From positions 1 to 6,881 of the forward strand of contig JAPSKJ010000110.1 in the NCBI GenBank assembly GCA_031177735.1: 6,881 nucleotides of DNA. The letters are read 5' to 3'. The position numbers and the translations under genes were made by a program. Below, piece after piece: positions 5,805 to 6,881 of this stretch. Source of the DNA: Nocardioides sp. (GTDB lineage: Bacteria > Actinomycetota > Actinomycetes > Propionibacteriales > Nocardioidaceae). The notes under the pieces were generated by a model. That model was not told the DNA's origin. It saw only the letters and a list, made by a program, of their open reading frames with translations, and did no database searches. The stretch's first letter is position 1. Each line of letters starts with the position of its first letter.

Positions 5805-6407
5805 ATGAAGGTGTACGCCGACTCGCCCGCGCGCCGCGTCCGACAGCTGCTCGGCGACTTCCTCGTCGTCGCGTGGGTCCTCCTCTGGGCCTGGCTCGCC
5901 ACCCGGGTGCACGACGCGACGATGCACCTGGCCGTGCCCGGCCGGGAGATCGACGAGGCCGCCGGTGCCATGGCCGGGCAGCTCCGTGACGCCGGGGGAG
6001 CGGTGGCCGACGTGCCGCTGGTGGGGAGCGAGGTCGGCGACGGGTTCGAGGGTGCCGGCGCCGCCGCCGACCGCCTCGCCGCGGCCGGCCGCACCCAGGT
6101 CGACGCCGTCGAGCAGCTGGCCCTGTGGCTCGCCCTCGCGGTGGCACTCACCCCCGTGCTGATCGTCCTCGCCGTCTACCTGCCGCCGCGGATCAGGTTC
6201 GTGCGCCGGGCGAGCGCGGGCCGGCGCCTGCTCGACTCGGCAGCCGACCTGGACCTGTTCGCGTTGCGGGCGATGGCCAACCAGCCGCTCCATGTGCTTG
6301 ATCGCGTCTCCGCGGACCCGGTGCGCGCGTGGCGCGAGGGCGACCGCGAGGTGGTGCGCCGCCTGGCCGCCCTCGAGCTGCGCGAGGTCGGGATCAGGCC
6401 GCGCTGA
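5805..6407 (+). CDS. Conserved-looking two-helix membrane protein of unknown function
   Basis: I do not recognise a named function. The 200-residue product starts MKVYADSPARR and has two hydrophobic helices (about 16-34 and 104-128). Between them is an Ala/Gly/Asp-rich helical segment of about 70 residues with no cysteines, predicted outside the cell. The C-terminal third (129-200) is Arg-rich and cytoplasmic (PPRIRFVRRASAGRR, DLDLFALRAMANQPLH). Codon use is typical of the window, so it is a real gene. I chose the ATG at 5805 over an in-frame ATG at 5757 because the latter lies inside operator 2 and adds a basic, non-hydrophobic extension. No clear Shine-Dalgarno precedes 5805. It is divergent from the importer; no functional link is evident. 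Its stop codon is 4 nt before the first 100-bp repeat element, and a diverged copy of its last 16 codons lies between the two repeats. Confidence 0.85.
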   Translation: MKVYADSPARRVRQLLGDFLVVAWVLLWAWLATRVHDATMHLAVPGREIDEAAGAMAGQLRDAGGAVADVPLVGSEVGDGFEGAGAAADRLAAAGRTQVDAVEQLALWLALAVALTPVLIVLAVYLPPRIRFVRRASAGRRLLDSAADLDLFALRAMANQPLHVLDRVSADPVRAWREGDREVVRRLAALELREVGIRPR

Positions 6408-6411
6408 GGCC

Positions 6412-6511
6412 GGGCCGGCGGCGTACTCCTCCTTCAACTATTGCGCTTCTCGGCCTTTGCAACGCCCGAGAAGTGCGGGGATCCCCGGTTAACCGGGGAT
6501 TCCGCCGGCCC
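6412..6511. repeat. 100-bp structured repeat element, copy 1
   Basis: The element is bounded by a perfect 10-bp inverted repeat, GGGCCGGCGG (6412-6421) and CCGCCGGCCC (6502-6511). Inside are an 11-bp stem with one G-T pair (6443-6453 with 6466-6476, 12-nt loop containing TTGCAA) and a perfect 20-bp palindrome ATCCCCGGTTAACCGGGGAT (6481-6500). Its DNA is identical to copy 2 except at base 6480. It starts 5 bp after the membrane-protein stop. It could be an interspersed repeat or tiny non-autonomous mobile element, or a structured terminator/RNA element. It encodes nothing and no target duplication is evident. Confidence 0.85.
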
Positions 6512-6520
6512 TGGGCCGGC
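6504..6520. repeat. GC-only hairpin at the right edge of repeat copy 1
   Basis: GCCGGCCCTGGGCCGGC is a perfect inverted repeat around one T, able to form a 7-bp stem with a 3-nt loop. The left arm is the right end of copy 1; the right arm is flanking DNA and is not present after copy 2. It competes with the terminal inverted repeat for pairing. Confidence 0.5.
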
Positions 6521-6564
6521 TGGTCTGGCTCGAGCTGCGGGATGCAGGGATCTGGCCGCGTTGA
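6514..6564 (+). pseudogene. Remnant of the 3' end of a second copy of the membrane-protein family
   Basis: Sixteen codons and a TGA read GRLVWLELRDAGIWPR. The real gene at 5805-6407 ends RRLAALELREVGIRPR: ten of sixteen residues are identical and two of the changes (E/D, V/A) are conservative. The DNA is clearly less alike here (24 of 30 bases over 6381-6410 versus 6538-6567) than in the flanking repeat. It begins 3 bp after repeat copy 1 and ends 4 nt before copy 2, with no start or upstream body, so it is a tail fragment and not a gene. Confidence 0.6.
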
Positions 6565-6568
6565 GGCC

Positions 6569-6668
6569 GGGCCGGCGGCGTACTCCTCCTTCAACTATTG
6601 CGCTTCTCGGCCTTTGCAACGCCCGAGAAGTGCGGGAATCCCCGGTTAACCGGGGATTCCGCCGGCCC
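6569..6668. repeat. 100-bp structured repeat element, copy 2
   Basis: This has the same length, ends and internal stems as copy 1, lying 157 bp to the right in direct orientation. The one difference is A at 6637 where copy 1 has G, and this lengthens the central palindrome to 26 bp (6635-6660). Identity extends 7 bp to the left (TGAGGCC) and stops exactly at the right terminal repeat (6668). A minus-strand gene ends inside it, with its stop codon in the GGTTAACC core. Confidence 0.85.
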
Positions 6669-6881
6669 CCAGCCGCCGCCGGAGGTCGGCCTCGCGAGCC
6701 AGCCGGGCGGCATCGAGCTCACGCCGCCCCGCCATCACCGCGGCGAGGAAGGCATCCGCCGGCGTGCCGGCCGGCGGGGGCGGGTAGACGTGGCGCGCCA
6801 CCTGCTCGGCGAGCCGGTGCCCGACCGCTCCCCGGGTGGCGGAGTCGTCGGCCGGGCTGGCGAGGTAGCGCCGCACGGCCA
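6646..6881 (-). CDS. Hypothetical protein, partial (5' end outside window)
   Basis: An open minus-strand frame enters from the right edge and ends at TAA (6648-6646). The visible part is 77 codons, with strong G/C preference at third positions, so it is probably coding. A GTG at 6876 could be a start, but no ribosome-binding site is visible in the few bases left and the gene may well begin further right. The C-terminus is helical and rich in Ala, Arg and Glu (about MAGRRELDAARLAREADLRR). The last codons (GIPG) and the stop lie in repeat copy 2, so the native end may have been replaced by the element. I do not recognise the family. Confidence 0.55.
   Translation of the reverse strand, partial: AVRRYLASPADDSATRGAVGHRLAEQVARHVYPPPPAGTPADAFLAAVMAGRRELDAARLAREADLRRRLGAGGIPG

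Noticed and set aside
6441..6480. tRNA or Rho-independent terminator in the repeat
   Set aside because: There is no cloverleaf with T-loop TTCRA or acceptor stem, and the stem is followed by G residues and not a T-run. A termination role is still possible but not supported by the usual signature.
6441..6500. Integron attC site or attachment site
   Set aside because: The GTTAAC core recalls attC, but the sequence does not fit RYYYAAC/GTTRRRY at the proper ends and no integrase or cassette is present.
6412..6668. CRISPR array
   Set aside because: There are only two 100-bp copies, with a coding-tail remnant between them; repeat and spacer lengths do not fit.

Overview
The window looks like chromosomal DNA of a high-GC actinobacterium. 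Nearly every real codon ends in G or C, there are several leaderless or weakly led starts, the lipoprotein signal is actinobacterial, and a sugar ABC transporter has no ATPase gene of its own. Nocardioidaceae (Nocardioides-like) is my best guess from the feel of the proteins; this is an inference and not a database result.

Layout. Bases 1-714 (minus) hold the N-terminal two thirds of a LacI-family repressor, cut by the window edge. It is divergent from a cytoplasmic GH1 beta-glucosidase (759-2132, plus). A perfect 14-bp palindrome (714-727) lies between them and overlaps the repressor start codon. The glucosidase converges with a three-gene sugar importer operon on the minus strand: a lipoprotein solute-binding protein (4222-5598), a MalF-type permease (3166-4110) and a MalG-type permease (2237-3169). 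The permeases overlap by an ATGA, and a two-part hairpin (2164-2216) separates the converging operons. Upstream of the importer lies a second, nearly identical operator (core 5744-5757). The logic is therefore: an oligosaccharide, probably a disaccharide or short glucoside, is bound outside the membrane, imported through the two permeases using an ATPase encoded elsewhere, and hydrolysed inside by the GH1 enzyme. A LacI repressor acts at operators that bracket the whole locus.

Right end. A small two-helix membrane protein of unknown function (5805-6407, plus) is followed directly by an unusual repeat region. It has two copies, 157 bp apart, of a 100-bp element with 10-bp terminal inverted repeats, an internal 11-bp stem-loop and a 20 to 26-bp perfect palindrome. 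Between the copies sits a diverged 16-codon remnant of the tail of the same membrane-protein family. A partial gene from the right (minus) takes its last codons and its stop from the second element. This part is the least explained by known features.

Most interesting points: the paired operators matching the published CelR-type site but next to an AglE-like binding protein; the 100-bp structured repeat with the coding-tail scar; and the long interrupted G tract in the leader of the permease mRNA.
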